64,000 bases of DNA from Streptomyces triticisoli (lineage in GTDB: Bacteria > Actinomycetota > Actinomycetes > Streptomycetales > Streptomycetaceae). The translations under genes and the position numbers were made by a program. Below, piece by piece: positions 43,791 to 52,793 of this stretch. The stretch spans positions 1-64,000 of the forward strand of contig NZ_QFDQ01000005.1 in NCBI RefSeq assembly GCF_003270085.1. Direction: 5' to 3'. Each line of letters starts with the position of its first letter. Within the stretch, counting starts at the first letter, position 1. The notes under the pieces are model-generated. The model was not told where the DNA came from, ran no database searches, and worked only from the letters and a program-made list of their open reading frames with translations.

Positions 43791-45674
43791 GTGATTTCGA
43801 CTCTGCTCGTCGCCAACCGGGGCGAGATCGCCTGCCGGATCTTCCGCACCTGCCGTGAGCTGGGCATCCGTACGGTCGCCGTGCACTCGGACGCCGACGA
43901 GGGCGCCCTCCACACGCGCGTGGCCGACGCGGCGGTACGGCTGCCGGGGACCACGCCCGCCGAGACGTATCTGCGCGGCGACCTGATCGTGAAGGCGGCG
44001 ATCGCGGCCGGCGCGGACGCCGTCCACCCCGGCTACGGCTTCCTCTCCGAGAACGCCGGCTTCGCCCGTGCCGTCCAGGACGCGGACCTGGTCTGGATCG
44101 GACCGCCCCCCAGGGCCATCGAGGCGATGGCCTCCAAGACCCGCGCCAAGGAGCTCCTGGGCATCCGGCCCCTGAAGGACGTCACCGAGGCCGACCTGCC
44201 GGTGCTGGTGAAGGCGGCGGCGGGCGGCGGCGGGCGCGGGATGCGGATCGTACGGCGGCTCGCGGACCTGGAGGGCGAACTGGCCTCCGCACGCGCGGAG
44301 GCGGCGAGCGCCTTCGGGGACGGCGAGGTGTTCGTCGAGCGGTACCTCGGGGGCGACGCAGGCGGGCGCCACGTCGAGGTGCAGGTCCTCGCCGACAGCC
44401 ACGGAACCGTGTGGACGCTCGGCACCCGCGACTGCTCCCTCCAGCGCCGCCACCAGAAGGTCGTCGAGGAGGCCCCGGCGCCCGGACTCTCCGGGGAGCT
44501 CGACCGGGAACTGCGGGAGCTTGCCGTACGGGCCGCGCGTGCCGTCGACTACGCCGGCGCCGGCACCGTCGAGTTCCTGGTGGCCGACGGCCGGGCGCAC
44601 TTCCTGGAGATGAACACCCGCCTCCAGGTCGAACACCCCGTGACCGAGGCCGTGTTCGGCGTCGACCTGGTCGCCCTGCAGATCCGTGTCGCCGAGGGCC
44701 ACCCCCTGGACACCGACCCGCCACGCGCGCGTGGGCACGCAATCGAGGCCCGCCTGTACGCCGAGGACCCGGCCCGCGACTGGGCCCCGCAGACCGGCAC
44801 CCTGCACCGCCTCGCCGTCCCCGCCGGCGTCCGCCTGGACACCGGCTACGGCGACGGCGACACCATCGGCGTCCACTACGACCCGATGCTCGCCAAGGTC
44901 GTCGCCCACGCCCCCACGCGCGCGGAGGCGCTGCGCAAGCTGGCCGGCGCACTGGAGCGGGCCGCCGTGCACGGCCCGGTCACCAACCGGGACCTGCTCG
45001 TCCGCTCCCTGCGGCACCAGGAGTTCGCCGAGGGCCGTATGGACACCGGTTTCTACGACCGCCACCTCGCCGAACTCACCCGGCCCGCCCCCGACCCGTA
45101 CGCCCCGCTGGCCGCCGCGCTCGCCGACGCGCACGGCCGCTCCCGGTTCGGCGGCTGGCGCAACGTGCCCTCCCAGCCGCAGGTCAAGCGGTACCTGATG
45201 GCGGGCGAGGAGCACGAGGTGCGCTACCGGCACACGCGTGAGGGGCTCGCCGCCGACGCCGACGGGGTGCGCGTGGTGCACGCGGACGCGTGCCGGGTCG
45301 TCCTCGAAGTGGACGGCGTACGGCGCACGTTCGAGGTCGCCCGCCACGGCGACCAGGTGTACGTGGGCGGCTCCGCACTCACCGCCCTGCCCCGCTTCCC
45401 CGACCCCGCCGCCCAGCGCGCCCCCGGCTCGCTGCTCGCCCCCATGCCCGGCACCGTCGTCCGCGTCGCCGACGGCCTGGCCGTGGGAGCCGCCGTACGG
45501 GCCGGAGAGCCACTGCTGTGGCTGGAGGCGATGAAGATGGAACACAAGATCTCCGCGCCCGTCACAGGGACGCTCAGCGCCCTGCACGCCGCCCCCGGCC
45601 GCCAGGTCGAGGTCGGTGCCCTGCTCGCCGTCGTAGAGGCCACTGCCGTAGAGGCACATCAGGAGGATCAGTGA
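43791..45674 (+). CDS. Acyl-CoA carboxylase alpha subunit (biotin carboxylase plus biotin carrier)
   Basis: 627 residues. The biotin carboxylase domain spans 1-440: LLVANRGEIACRIFRTCREL, VHPGYGFLSENAGFA, KAAAGGGGRGMRIV, EVQVLADSHG, FLEMNTRLQVEHPVTE. The biotin carrier domain ends the protein with EAMKMEHKI; the Lys is biotinylated. The stretch between MASKTRAKEL and VLVKAAAGGGG is about ten residues shorter than in AccC-type enzymes, lacking the usual GVPxxPG turn. It charges biotin with bicarbonate and ATP for the beta subunit. Overlaps the dehydrogenase gene by GTGA. Confidence 0.92.
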   Translation: MISTLLVANRGEIACRIFRTCRELGIRTVAVHSDADEGALHTRVADAAVRLPGTTPAETYLRGDLIVKAAIAAGADAVHPGYGFLSENAGFARAVQDADLVWIGPPPRAIEAMASKTRAKELLGIRPLKDVTEADLPVLVKAAAGGGGRGMRIVRRLADLEGELASARAEAASAFGDGEVFVERYLGGDAGGRHVEVQVLADSHGTVWTLGTRDCSLQRRHQKVVEEAPAPGLSGELDRELRELAVRAARAVDYAGAGTVEFLVADGRAHFLEMNTRLQVEHPVTEAVFGVDLVALQIRVAEGHPLDTDPPRARGHAIEARLYAEDPARDWAPQTGTLHRLAVPAGVRLDTGYGDGDTIGVHYDPMLAKVVAHAPTRAEALRKLAGALERAAVHGPVTNRDLLVRSLRHQEFAEGRMDTGFYDRHLAELTRPAPDPYAPLAAALADAHGRSRFGGWRNVPSQPQVKRYLMAGEEHEVRYRHTREGLAADADGVRVVHADACRVVLEVDGVRRTFEVARHGDQVYVGGSALTALPRFPDPAAQRAPGSLLAPMPGTVVRVADGLAVGAAVRAGEPLLWLEAMKMEHKISAPVTGTLSALHAAPGRQVEVGALLAVVEATAVEAHQEDQ

Positions 45675-46852
45675 GCGCCACACTGGAAACCGACGAACAC
45701 AAGGCCCTGCGCGCCGCCGTCGCCGCGCTCGGCAAGCGCTACGGGCGCGACTACATCACCCGGACCTTCGCCGAGGGCCGCCACCCCACCGAACTGTGGG
45801 CCGAGGCCGGCAAACTCGGCTACCTCGGCGTCAACCTGCCGGAGGAGTACGGGGGAGGGGGCGGCGGCATCGCCGAACTCGCGATCGTCCTCGAAGAACT
45901 CGGCGCCGCCGGCTGCCCGCTGATGATGCTGGTCGTCTCACCCGCCATCTGCGGCACCGTCATCGCCCGCTTCGGCACCGAGGAGCAGAAGCGGACCTGG
46001 CTGCCCGGACTCGCCGACGGCACCCGCACCATGGCCTTCGGCATCACCGAACCCGACGCCGGGTCCAACTCCCACCGCATCACCACCACCGCCCGCCGCG
46101 ACGGTGGGGGAGGAGCCGAGAGTGGGGGAGACTGGCTGCTCACCGGCCGCAAGGTGTTCATCTCCGGCGTCGACATCGCCGACGCCGTACTGATCGTCGG
46201 CCGCACCGAAGACGCTCGCACCGGCCGTCTCAAGCCCTGCCTGTTCATCGTCCCCTCGGACGCCGAGGGCTTCCAGCGGCACCCCATCGACATGGAACTG
46301 AACGCCGCCGAGAAGCAGTTCGAGCTCGTCCTGGACGACGTACGGCTGCCCGCCGACGCGCTCGTCGGCGACGAGGACGCGGGCCTGCTGCAGTTGTTCG
46401 CCGGACTCAACCCCGAGCGCATCATGACGGCCGCCTTCGCGGTCGGCATGGGCCGCCACGCGCTCGCCCGGGCCGTGGAGTACGCGCGCGAACGCACCGT
46501 CTGGAAGACCCCCATCGGCGCCCACCAGGCCATCGCCCACCCCCTCGCCCAGGCCCACATCGACCTCGAACTCGCCCGCCTGATGATGCAGAAGGCCGCC
46601 CACCTGTACGACGCCGGAGACGACGTGGGCGCCGGGGAGGCCGCCAACATGGCCAAGTACGCGGCCGGTGAGGCCTGTGTGAAGGCCGTCGACCAGGCCG
46701 TGCACACCCTGGGCGGCAACGGCCTCACACGCGAATTCGGGCTCGCCTCGCTGGTGACGGCCGCACGCGTGACCCGTATCGCCCCGGTGAGCCGGGAGAT
46801 GATTCTCAACTACGTCTCCCACCAGAGCCTGGGCCTGCCCAAGTCGTACTGA
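45671..46852 (+). CDS. Acyl-CoA dehydrogenase
   Basis: 393 residues from GTG 45671. Standard three-part fold: N-terminal helices with GYLGVNLPEEYGG, middle sheet with AFGITEPDAGSNSHRI and the flavin-contacting WLLTGRKVFISG, C-terminal helices with ERIMTAAFAVGMGRHALARA and HTLGGNGLTREFGLASL. It introduces a double bond into an acyl-CoA and passes electrons to ETF. Cluster position makes a branched or terpenoid acyl-CoA (citronellyl/isovaleryl-like) or an aryl-propanoyl-CoA plausible. Between sheet strands, RDGGGGAESGGDW contains an in-frame repeat insertion (46104-46130). Confidence 0.92.
   Translation: MSATLETDEHKALRAAVAALGKRYGRDYITRTFAEGRHPTELWAEAGKLGYLGVNLPEEYGGGGGGIAELAIVLEELGAAGCPLMMLVVSPAICGTVIARFGTEEQKRTWLPGLADGTRTMAFGITEPDAGSNSHRITTTARRDGGGGAESGGDWLLTGRKVFISGVDIADAVLIVGRTEDARTGRLKPCLFIVPSDAEGFQRHPIDMELNAAEKQFELVLDDVRLPADALVGDEDAGLLQLFAGLNPERIMTAAFAVGMGRHALARAVEYARERTVWKTPIGAHQAIAHPLAQAHIDLELARLMMQKAAHLYDAGDDVGAGEAANMAKYAAGEACVKAVDQAVHTLGGNGLTREFGLASLVTAARVTRIAPVSREMILNYVSHQSLGLPKSY
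46104..46130. repeat. GTGGGGGAG-type repeat unit inside the dehydrogenase gene
   Basis: GTGGGGGAGGAGCCGAGAGT is followed by GGGGGAG. It adds about eight codons (GGGAESGG) to a surface loop between RRDG and DWLLTGRK. The GTGGGGGAG ends resemble the units at 5077-5114 and 62177-62213. Confidence 0.5.
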
Positions 46853-46900
46853 GCCCCACCGAGCCGTACCGAGACACCCGCCGGCGTGCGAGGAGGACCC

Positions 46901-48502
46901 GTGTTCCGCAGCGAGTACGCAGACGTCACGGCCGTAGAACTGCCCATCCACGAGGCCGTCCTGGGCCATGCCGCCCGGTTCGGCGACACCCCCGCGCTGA
47001 TCGACGGCACGGACGGCACCACCCTCACCTACGAGCAACTGGACCGCTTCCACCGGCGTGTCGCCGCCGCGCTCGCCGAGACCGGTGTGCGCAAGGGCGA
47101 CGTCCTCGCCCTGCACAGCCCGAACACGGTGTCCTTCCCCGTGGCCTTCTACGCCGCCACACGCGCGGGCGCCTCGGTCACCACCGTCCACCCGCTCGCC
47201 ACCGCCGAGGAGTTCGCCAAGCAGCTGAAGGACTCCGCGGCCCGCTGGATCGTGACCGTCTCCCCGCTGCTCCGAACGGCGCGCCGGGCCGCCGAACTCG
47301 CGGGCGGGGTGGAGGAGATCCTCGTCTGCGACAGCGCACCCGGACACCGCTCACTCACCGACATGCTCGCCTCCGCCGCGCCCGAGCCGGCCGTCGCCAT
47401 CGACCCGGCCGAGGACGTCGCGGCCCTGCCGTACTCCTCGGGGACGACCGGCATCCCCAAGGGGGTGATGCTCACCCACCGGCAGATCGCCACCAACCTC
47501 GCGCAACTCGACCCCGCGGTCACGGCCGGACCCGGCGAACGCATCCTCGCCGTGCTGCCCTTCTTCCACATCTACGGGCTCACGGCCCTGATGAACGCGC
47601 CTTTGCGCAAGGGCGCCACCGTCGTCGTCCTGCCCCGCTTCGAGCTGGACACCTTCCTCGCGGCCATCCAGGACCACCGCATCACCGGCCTGTACGTGGC
47701 CCCGCCGATCGTCCTCGCCCTCGCCAAGCACCCCGCAGTGGCCCGGTACGACCTGTCGTCGCTGAAGTACATCATCAGCGCGGCGGCCCCGCTGGACGCC
47801 GGACTGGCGGCGGCCTGCTCGCAGCGGCTCGGCCTGCCGCCGGTGGGCCAGGCCTACGGCATGACGGAACTGTCCCCGGGCACCCACGTCGTCCCCCTGG
47901 ACGCCATGCGCGAGGCGCCGCCCGGCACGGTCGGCAGACTGATCGCCGGCACCGAGATGCGCATCGTCTCCCTCGCCGACCCCGGCAAGGACCTCGGCGC
48001 CGGCGAGCCCGGCGAGATCCTGATCCGCGGGCCGCAGGTGATGAAGGGCTACCTCGGCCGGCCCGACGCCACCGCCGCGATGATCGACGCCGACGGCTGG
48101 CTGCACACCGGCGACGTCGGACACGTGGACCGTGACGGCTGGCTGTTCGTCGTCGACCGGGTCAAGGAACTGATCAAGTACAAGGGCTTCCAGGTGGCGC
48201 CCGCCGAACTGGAGGCCCTGCTGCTCACCCACCCGGGCATCGCGGACGCCGCCGTCATCGGCGCCTACAACGACGACGGCAACGAGGTGCCCCACGCGTA
48301 CGTGGTGCGCCAGCCGGCCGCCGGTGACCTCTCCGAAGGAGAGGTCATGATGTACGTCGCCGAGCGCGTCGCCCCCTACAAGCGCGTCCGGCACGTCACC
48401 TTCCTCGACGCGGTGCCCCGCGCCGCCTCCGGGAAGATCCTGCGGCGCGAGCTGCGGGACCTGCGGGAGCGGCAGCAGCGGGAACCGGAGGAGACCCCGT
48501 GA
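46901..48502 (+). CDS. Cinnamate/4-coumarate:CoA ligase-type acyl-CoA synthetase
   Basis: 533 residues from GTG 46901 with GGAGG five bases upstream. AMP-binding motifs are intact: LPYSSGTTGIPKGVMLTH (P-loop), GQAYGMTELSP, DGWLHTGDVGHVDRDGWLF and VKELIKYKGFQVAPAELEA, with the catalytic Lys in RAASGKILRREL. The whole protein is very like S. coelicolor ScCCL, which activates cinnamate and 4-coumarate with ATP and CoA. An aromatic acid is thus a likely starting substrate of this operon, although neighbours suggest acyl-CoA carboxylation chemistry. In-operon spacing is 48 bp from the dehydrogenase. Confidence 0.92.
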   Translation: MFRSEYADVTAVELPIHEAVLGHAARFGDTPALIDGTDGTTLTYEQLDRFHRRVAAALAETGVRKGDVLALHSPNTVSFPVAFYAATRAGASVTTVHPLATAEEFAKQLKDSAARWIVTVSPLLRTARRAAELAGGVEEILVCDSAPGHRSLTDMLASAAPEPAVAIDPAEDVAALPYSSGTTGIPKGVMLTHRQIATNLAQLDPAVTAGPGERILAVLPFFHIYGLTALMNAPLRKGATVVVLPRFELDTFLAAIQDHRITGLYVAPPIVLALAKHPAVARYDLSSLKYIISAAAPLDAGLAAACSQRLGLPPVGQAYGMTELSPGTHVVPLDAMREAPPGTVGRLIAGTEMRIVSLADPGKDLGAGEPGEILIRGPQVMKGYLGRPDATAAMIDADGWLHTGDVGHVDRDGWLFVVDRVKELIKYKGFQVAPAELEALLLTHPGIADAAVIGAYNDDGNEVPHAYVVRQPAAGDLSEGEVMMYVAERVAPYKRVRHVTFLDAVPRAASGKILRRELRDLRERQQREPEETP

Positions 48503-49233
48503 CGTTGATCGGACGTACGCGCGCGCGTGCCGTCGAAACGATCGGCCTGGACTCGCCGGACAACCGCAACGCCCTGTCGGCGGCGCTCGTCGGCGAGCTG
48601 GCGGACGCACTGGCCGACTGCGCCGAGGACGACGAGGTCCGCGCGGTCGTCCTCACCCACAGCGGCAACACCTTCAGCGCGGGCGCCGACCTGCGCGACC
48701 CTCTCCACCCGGACGCCCTGGTCGGCCTGCTGCGGCAGATCGTCGAACTGCCCAAGCCGGTCGTCGCCCGCGTCACCGGACACGTCCGCGCCGGAGGCCT
48801 GGGACTGCTCGCCGCCTGCGACATCGCCGCCGCCTCGCACCAGGCCACCTTCGCCTTCACCGAGGTGCGCATCGGGGTCGCCCCCGCGGTCATCTCCCTG
48901 CCGCTGCTGTCCCGCACCGACCCGCGCGCGCTCGCCCGTTACTACCTCACCGGGGAACGCTTCGACGCGGCCGAGGCCGCCCGGACCGGCCTGGTGACCG
49001 CGGCCGGGGACGACGTCGACGCCGTACTGGAGCCGGTGCTCGACGGCCTGCGCCGCTCCTCCCCCCAGGCCCTGGCCGAGACGAAGCGGCTGCTCACGGC
49101 TAGGGTGCTGGAAGCCTTCGACCGGGACGCGGCCGGCCTGACCGCGCTCTCGGCCCGGCTGTTCGCCTCCGCGCAGGCGCGCGAGGGCATGACGGCCTTC
49201 CTCGAACGACGGGATCCGGAATGGGCGGTGTGA
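48499..49233 (+). CDS. Enoyl-CoA hydratase/isomerase (crotonase family)
   Basis: 244 residues from GTG 48499, overlapping the ligase stop. The crotonase fold is clear: SGNTFSAGADLRDPL for CoA binding, GHVRAGGLGLLAACDIAAAS for the oxyanion hole, FAFTEVRIGVAPAVIS with a Glu at the second catalytic position. The first catalytic Glu of classic hydratases (in GxCELA) is replaced by Leu (GLGLLA). That pattern occurs in hydratases or isomerases with a single acid/base. It would hydrate or isomerise the unsaturated CoA ester made upstream. Confidence 0.9.
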   Translation: MTLIGRTRARAVETIGLDSPDNRNALSAALVGELADALADCAEDDEVRAVVLTHSGNTFSAGADLRDPLHPDALVGLLRQIVELPKPVVARVTGHVRAGGLGLLAACDIAAASHQATFAFTEVRIGVAPAVISLPLLSRTDPRALARYYLTGERFDAAEAARTGLVTAAGDDVDAVLEPVLDGLRRSSPQALAETKRLLTARVLEAFDRDAAGLTALSARLFASAQAREGMTAFLERRDPEWAV

Positions 49234-49886
49234 CCACACAGGACCGCACGGAAGGCACGGACCGTGCGGACCGGGCGGATCGTACGGACCGTGCAGGCCG
49301 CGCCGAGCGCGTTCCCAAGCAGGACCGCAGCCGCGTCACCCGGCAGCGGCTGCTGCAGTCCGCCGTGGAGTGCCTCGCCGAACACGGCTGGGCCGGCTCC
49401 ACGGTGTCCGTCGTCGCCGAACGCGCCGGAGTCTCCCGCGGGGCCGTCCAGCACCACTTCCCCACCCGCGAGGACCTGTTCACCGCCGCCGTCGAGTACG
49501 TCGCCGAGGAACGGTCCACCGCCCTGCGCGCCCTGTTCCCCCAGGGCGCGGCCGGCGACCGGCACGCCGTGGTCGCCGCCCTCGTCGACCTCTACACCGG
49601 CCCCCTCTTCCGCGCCGCCCTCCACCTGTGGGTGGCCGCCTCCAACGAGGACCAGCTGCGCCCCCGCGTCACCGAGCTGGAGGCCCGCGTGGGCCGCGAG
49701 ACCCACCGCATAGCGGTCGAGCTGCTGGGCGCGGACGAGTCCCGCCCCGGCGCCCGCGAGACCGTCCAGGGCTTCCTCGACATGGCCCGCGGCCTGGGCC
49801 TGGCCAACCTCCTCACCGACGACACCGCCCGCCGCGAACGCGTCGTGACCCAGTGGACGGCCCTGCTGGAACAGGCGCTGGGCTGA
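49230..49886 (+). CDS. TetR-family regulator, last gene of the acyl-CoA operon
   Basis: About 218 residues. GTG 49230 overlaps the hydratase stop by GTGA, the same coupling seen throughout the operon; ATG 49221 is an alternative. After a tail of DRADRADRTDRAGRAER comes the HTH: VTRQRLLQSAVECLAEHGWA and VSVVAERAGVSRGAVQHHFP. The C-terminal ligand domain includes GPLFRAALHLWVAASNEDQL. It probably senses an acyl-CoA and represses the operon through the palindrome at 39651. Confidence 0.9.
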   Translation: MTTQDRTEGTDRADRADRTDRAGRAERVPKQDRSRVTRQRLLQSAVECLAEHGWAGSTVSVVAERAGVSRGAVQHHFPTREDLFTAAVEYVAEERSTALRALFPQGAAGDRHAVVAALVDLYTGPLFRAALHLWVAASNEDQLRPRVTELEARVGRETHRIAVELLGADESRPGARETVQGFLDMARGLGLANLLTDDTARRERVVTQWTALLEQALG

Positions 49887-49922
49887 GCCACCGGAGGCCG
49901 TTGACCGCCTACCGTTCAGCGC

Positions 49923-50306
49923 ATGACAGAGCGGCGAGCGGCTCTCAGCGGGTCGGCGTTCGAGGAGCGGATCGGGTACGCGCGGGCCGTGATGGACGGC
50001 GACCGGGTGCACGTGTCGGGGACGACCGGGTACGACTGCGCGACCATGACGATCTCCGAGGACGTGGTGGAGCAGGCGGAGCAGTGTCCGCGGAACATCG
50101 GGGCCGCGTTGGCGGAGGCCGGGTGCGGGTTCGGGGATGTGGTGCGGGTGCGGTGCCTGCTGCCCGTGCGGGAGGACTTCGAGCCGTGCCGGCCGGTGTC
50201 GCGGCGGGTGTTCGGTGAGGTGCGGCCGACGGCGACGATGATGGTGTGCGGGCCGGCGGACCCGAGGATGAGGATCGAGGTGTACGCCCGCAGGCGGGCC
50301 GCCTGA
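49923..50306 (+). CDS. RidA-family protein
   Basis: 127 residues: RIGYARAVMDGDRVHVSGTT, NIGAALAEAGCGFGDVVRVR and VCGPADPRMRIEVYARRRA. The conserved Arg of the RidA active site (MRIEVYA) is present, so imine/enamine deaminase activity is plausible. RidA family members prevent damage by reactive 2-aminoacrylate. The motif layout suggests a subgroup distinct from classical RidA. Ends five bases from the converging PAS protein gene; the short hairpin TGA/CTTC/TCA with CCTGA and TCAGG arms covers both ends. Confidence 0.88.
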   Translation: MTERRAALSGSAFEERIGYARAVMDGDRVHVSGTTGYDCATMTISEDVVEQAEQCPRNIGAALAEAGCGFGDVVRVRCLLPVREDFEPCRPVSRRVFGEVRPTATMMVCGPADPRMRIEVYARRRAA

Positions 50307-50310
50307 CTTC

Positions 50311-51750
50311 TCAGGTCCGCCCGTTCTTCAGCAGGTCGGCCAGGTCCAGGGCGGTTGCGATGCGCCCGGCCACGTCCTCGGCGTAGGCCGCGTCGGGGCG
50401 TTCGAAGGGGGTGCGGCCGGCGGCGCGGAGGAAGGTGACCACGCCGAGGGTGCGGCCGCGGCTGCGGAGGACCGTGCACAGGGCGTGCACGGCGTCCGGC
50501 GGCCACTGGCGGGCCTCGGCCCATGCGCGTGCCTGGTCGGGTGGGGCGGTGCCGACGGTGGCCCGTACGGAGCCGATGCGGTCGACGCACTGCAGGGCGG
50601 GGTGGCCTTCGGTGGGACGGAGGGGCAGTCCGGCCCGGCCGGTGAGCAGGCTGGGGCCGGGGCCGACGGAGGGGGTGGCCGCGATGCGTACCAGGCGGAC
50701 CGGGGTCCCGGTCGCGTCGTCGGGCGGGGCGGTACCACCTGCCACGCGGTCGATCAGGGCGTGGTCGGCGAAACCGGCGAGGGCGAAGTCGAGGTGGACG
50801 GTGGCGGCCTCGGCGGGATCCTCGCACTCGGCGGCGGCGCGGGCGGCGCGGTGCAGCTGGTTGGTGCGGAACCGCAGCAGAGACGCCTCCTGTTCGGCCT
50901 GCTTGGCCTCGGTGACGTCGACGAAGAGCCAGGCGACGCCGAGCGGCACCGGTTCCTCGGCGAGCGGTGAGGCGAGCCGGACGAATCCGCTGCGCCAGCA
51001 GCGCCGCTTGTCGCCCTTCGGAGTGCGTACGCTCACCCGGATCTCGGCGGGGGCGGGCGGGGCTCCCTCCGCAAGGACGTGGGTGAGCGCGCCCTCGAGC
51101 TCCTCGACGCCCTGGGAGAGCAGTTCGCCGAGCGGGCGGCCGAGGACCGCCGTGCGGCCGGCGCCGAAGGCGCGGGCGGCGTGCGCGTTGACGACGGCGG
51201 GCCGCAGGTCGGCGTCGACGAGGACGACACCCCAGGAGGCGTCCTCGAACAGGGCCTCGCTGAGCGCGATGGACCGCTCGAGGTCGATCTGCGCGTGCAC
51301 CTCGCTGAAGGCGCAGTACAGGCCGGCGGGCTTGCCGTCGGGTCCGTGCACGGCCGCGGACTGGGTGCGTACGAGTACGCGGCCGCCGTCCTTGGTGAGC
51401 AGCGCGAACTCGTGCACCTGCCGTCCGGGGGCGTGCATGGCGGCCATCAGCCGCCCCTCGACCTCCTCGGCGTCCGCGCTGCGCACGGCCCATCCGGCCA
51501 GGCCGCGCCGGCCGACGGCCTCGGCCGCGGTCCAGCCGAGGATGCGCTCGGCCTCGCGGTTCCAGTGGGTGACGGCGCCATCGGCGTCGAAGGCGCACAG
51601 CGCGGCGTCCATGCCGTCGAGGAGGGCGGCGAGCAGATCGGAGCCGTCATGGCTGTCGGGGCAGTTTGGGCCCCGCGGACCGTCCCGCTCCGGCCCGGGC
51701 TCGTCCGGCCCGAGCGCGTCGGTGGCCCCACTACGCCGGGAAGCACTCAC
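50311..51750 (-). CDS. PAS-PAS-GAF protein without recognised output domain
   Basis: 479 residues from GTG 51750, chosen because AGGGGG lies eight bases upstream; a GTG at 51801 lacks one. First PAS at about 35-145 (LLDGMDAALCAFDADGAVTHW, FALLTKDGGRVLVRTQSAAV), second PAS at 160-285 (ALFEDASWGVVLVDADLRPA, WLFVDVTEAKQAEQEA), then a GAF-like region to the end (CTVLRSRGRTLGVVTFLR). No kinase, GGDEF or PP2C domain follows; related streptomycete proteins often have SpoIIE phosphatase modules. It may be a sensor that acts by protein contact. Ligand unknown. Confidence 0.8.
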   Translation of the reverse strand: MSASRRSGATDALGPDEPGPERDGPRGPNCPDSHDGSDLLAALLDGMDAALCAFDADGAVTHWNREAERILGWTAAEAVGRRGLAGWAVRSADAEEVEGRLMAAMHAPGRQVHEFALLTKDGGRVLVRTQSAAVHGPDGKPAGLYCAFSEVHAQIDLERSIALSEALFEDASWGVVLVDADLRPAVVNAHAARAFGAGRTAVLGRPLGELLSQGVEELEGALTHVLAEGAPPAPAEIRVSVRTPKGDKRRCWRSGFVRLASPLAEEPVPLGVAWLFVDVTEAKQAEQEASLLRFRTNQLHRAARAAAECEDPAEAATVHLDFALAGFADHALIDRVAGGTAPPDDATGTPVRLVRIAATPSVGPGPSLLTGRAGLPLRPTEGHPALQCVDRIGSVRATVGTAPPDQARAWAEARQWPPDAVHALCTVLRSRGRTLGVVTFLRAAGRTPFERPDAAYAEDVAGRIATALDLADLLKNGRT

Positions 51751-51913
51751 CTGGACCCCCTGCAGGCTGCGTCCGCACGTACGGCGCGTCGGTTCACTCA
51801 CTGGTTCTCATTCAACTTGAACGTGACCCAGCACACACCGAGTTCCCGCAACATTGAAGGAATTGTTGTCCGCGGAGGTCCCGCGGGGATCCCGCGGACG
51901 TTTCCGTGCGCCG

Positions 51914-52669
51914 TCAGCGCCGGTAGAAGATCCGGTCGGCGTACTGGCCGAAGATCCGGCTGTTCCACTCGTGGCCGCCGTCGACGTTGCCGGAGCGGAG
52001 CAGCGGGGGTTCGGTACCGCGTTCGGCGAGGGTGGTCGCGGTGGTGGCCAGGACCGCCTGGAGGAGGGCGGCGGTGACGACGGTGGAGGCGGGGGCGAAG
52101 GGGGCCGCGACGGTGTCGAGGGCGAGTTCGGCGTCGCCGACCGCGATCTTGGAGTCGAGGACGATGTCGCAGTGGTCCTTCAGGTACGTCCCCGAGGCGT
52201 GCCGGGAGGTGGTCTCCGTGGCGTAGGCCACCGAGGTCACGCCGATGACCTGCACGCCGAGGGCGCGGGCCCTCATGGCCATCTCGACGGGCAGGGCGTT
52301 GCGGCCGGAGAGGGAGATGATCACGAGGGCGTCGCCGGAGCGGAGGGGGGAGCTGTCCAGGACGGCGGTGGCGAGGCCGTCGACGCGCTCCAGGGCGGAG
52401 CCGAGGGTGGCGGGCACGACGTCGACGCCGACGGCGCCGGGGACGGCGAGGAGGTTCATCAGGGCCAGGCCGCCGGCGCGGTAGACGACGTCCTGGGCGG
52501 CGAGGGAGGAGTGGCCGGCGCCGAAGGCGAACAGGCGGCCGCCGGCGGTCACGGTGTCGGCGAGCAGCGTCCCGGCGACGGTGATCGCCTCGGCCTCCTC
52601 GTCGCGGACCCGCTGGAGCAGGCCGATGGCGGCGTCGATGAACTGGCCGGCCGGAGTGCGGTCGCTCAT
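51914..52669 (-). CDS. SIS-domain protein (UPF0309 type)
   Basis: 251 residues. The SIS sugar-isomerase domain shows GGRLFAFGAGHSSLAAQDVV, VIISLSGRNALPVEMAMRAR and VIGVTSVAYATETTSRHASG. The UPF0309 family binds phosphosugars; MurNAc-6-P or GlcNAc-type substrates are possible but unproven. The C-terminus, HEWNSRIFGQYADRIFYRR, is characteristic of the subgroup. Gene stands on the minus strand before pdxH, 124 bp apart. Confidence 0.88.
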   Translation of the reverse strand: MSDRTPAGQFIDAAIGLLQRVRDEEAEAITVAGTLLADTVTAGGRLFAFGAGHSSLAAQDVVYRAGGLALMNLLAVPGAVGVDVVPATLGSALERVDGLATAVLDSSPLRSGDALVIISLSGRNALPVEMAMRARALGVQVIGVTSVAYATETTSRHASGTYLKDHCDIVLDSKIAVGDAELALDTVAAPFAPASTVVTAALLQAVLATTATTLAERGTEPPLLRSGNVDGGHEWNSRIFGQYADRIFYRR

Positions 52670-52793
52670 GCGGGGTCCGTCCCTTCGGGAGGTTCGGGGA
52701 GGCTGTGTGTCGCGGATCACGGTGGGATCACCGTGAGGTCTGGACCACTGCCGTGTCAATACGGCGCTCGCGACGGGGTGCGTCAGGCGTGCC

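Noticed and set aside
41739..45683. 1,314-codon minus-strand open frame opposite the carboxylase genes
   Set aside because: It spans three well-supported plus-strand genes and their junctions, with shadow-type composition.
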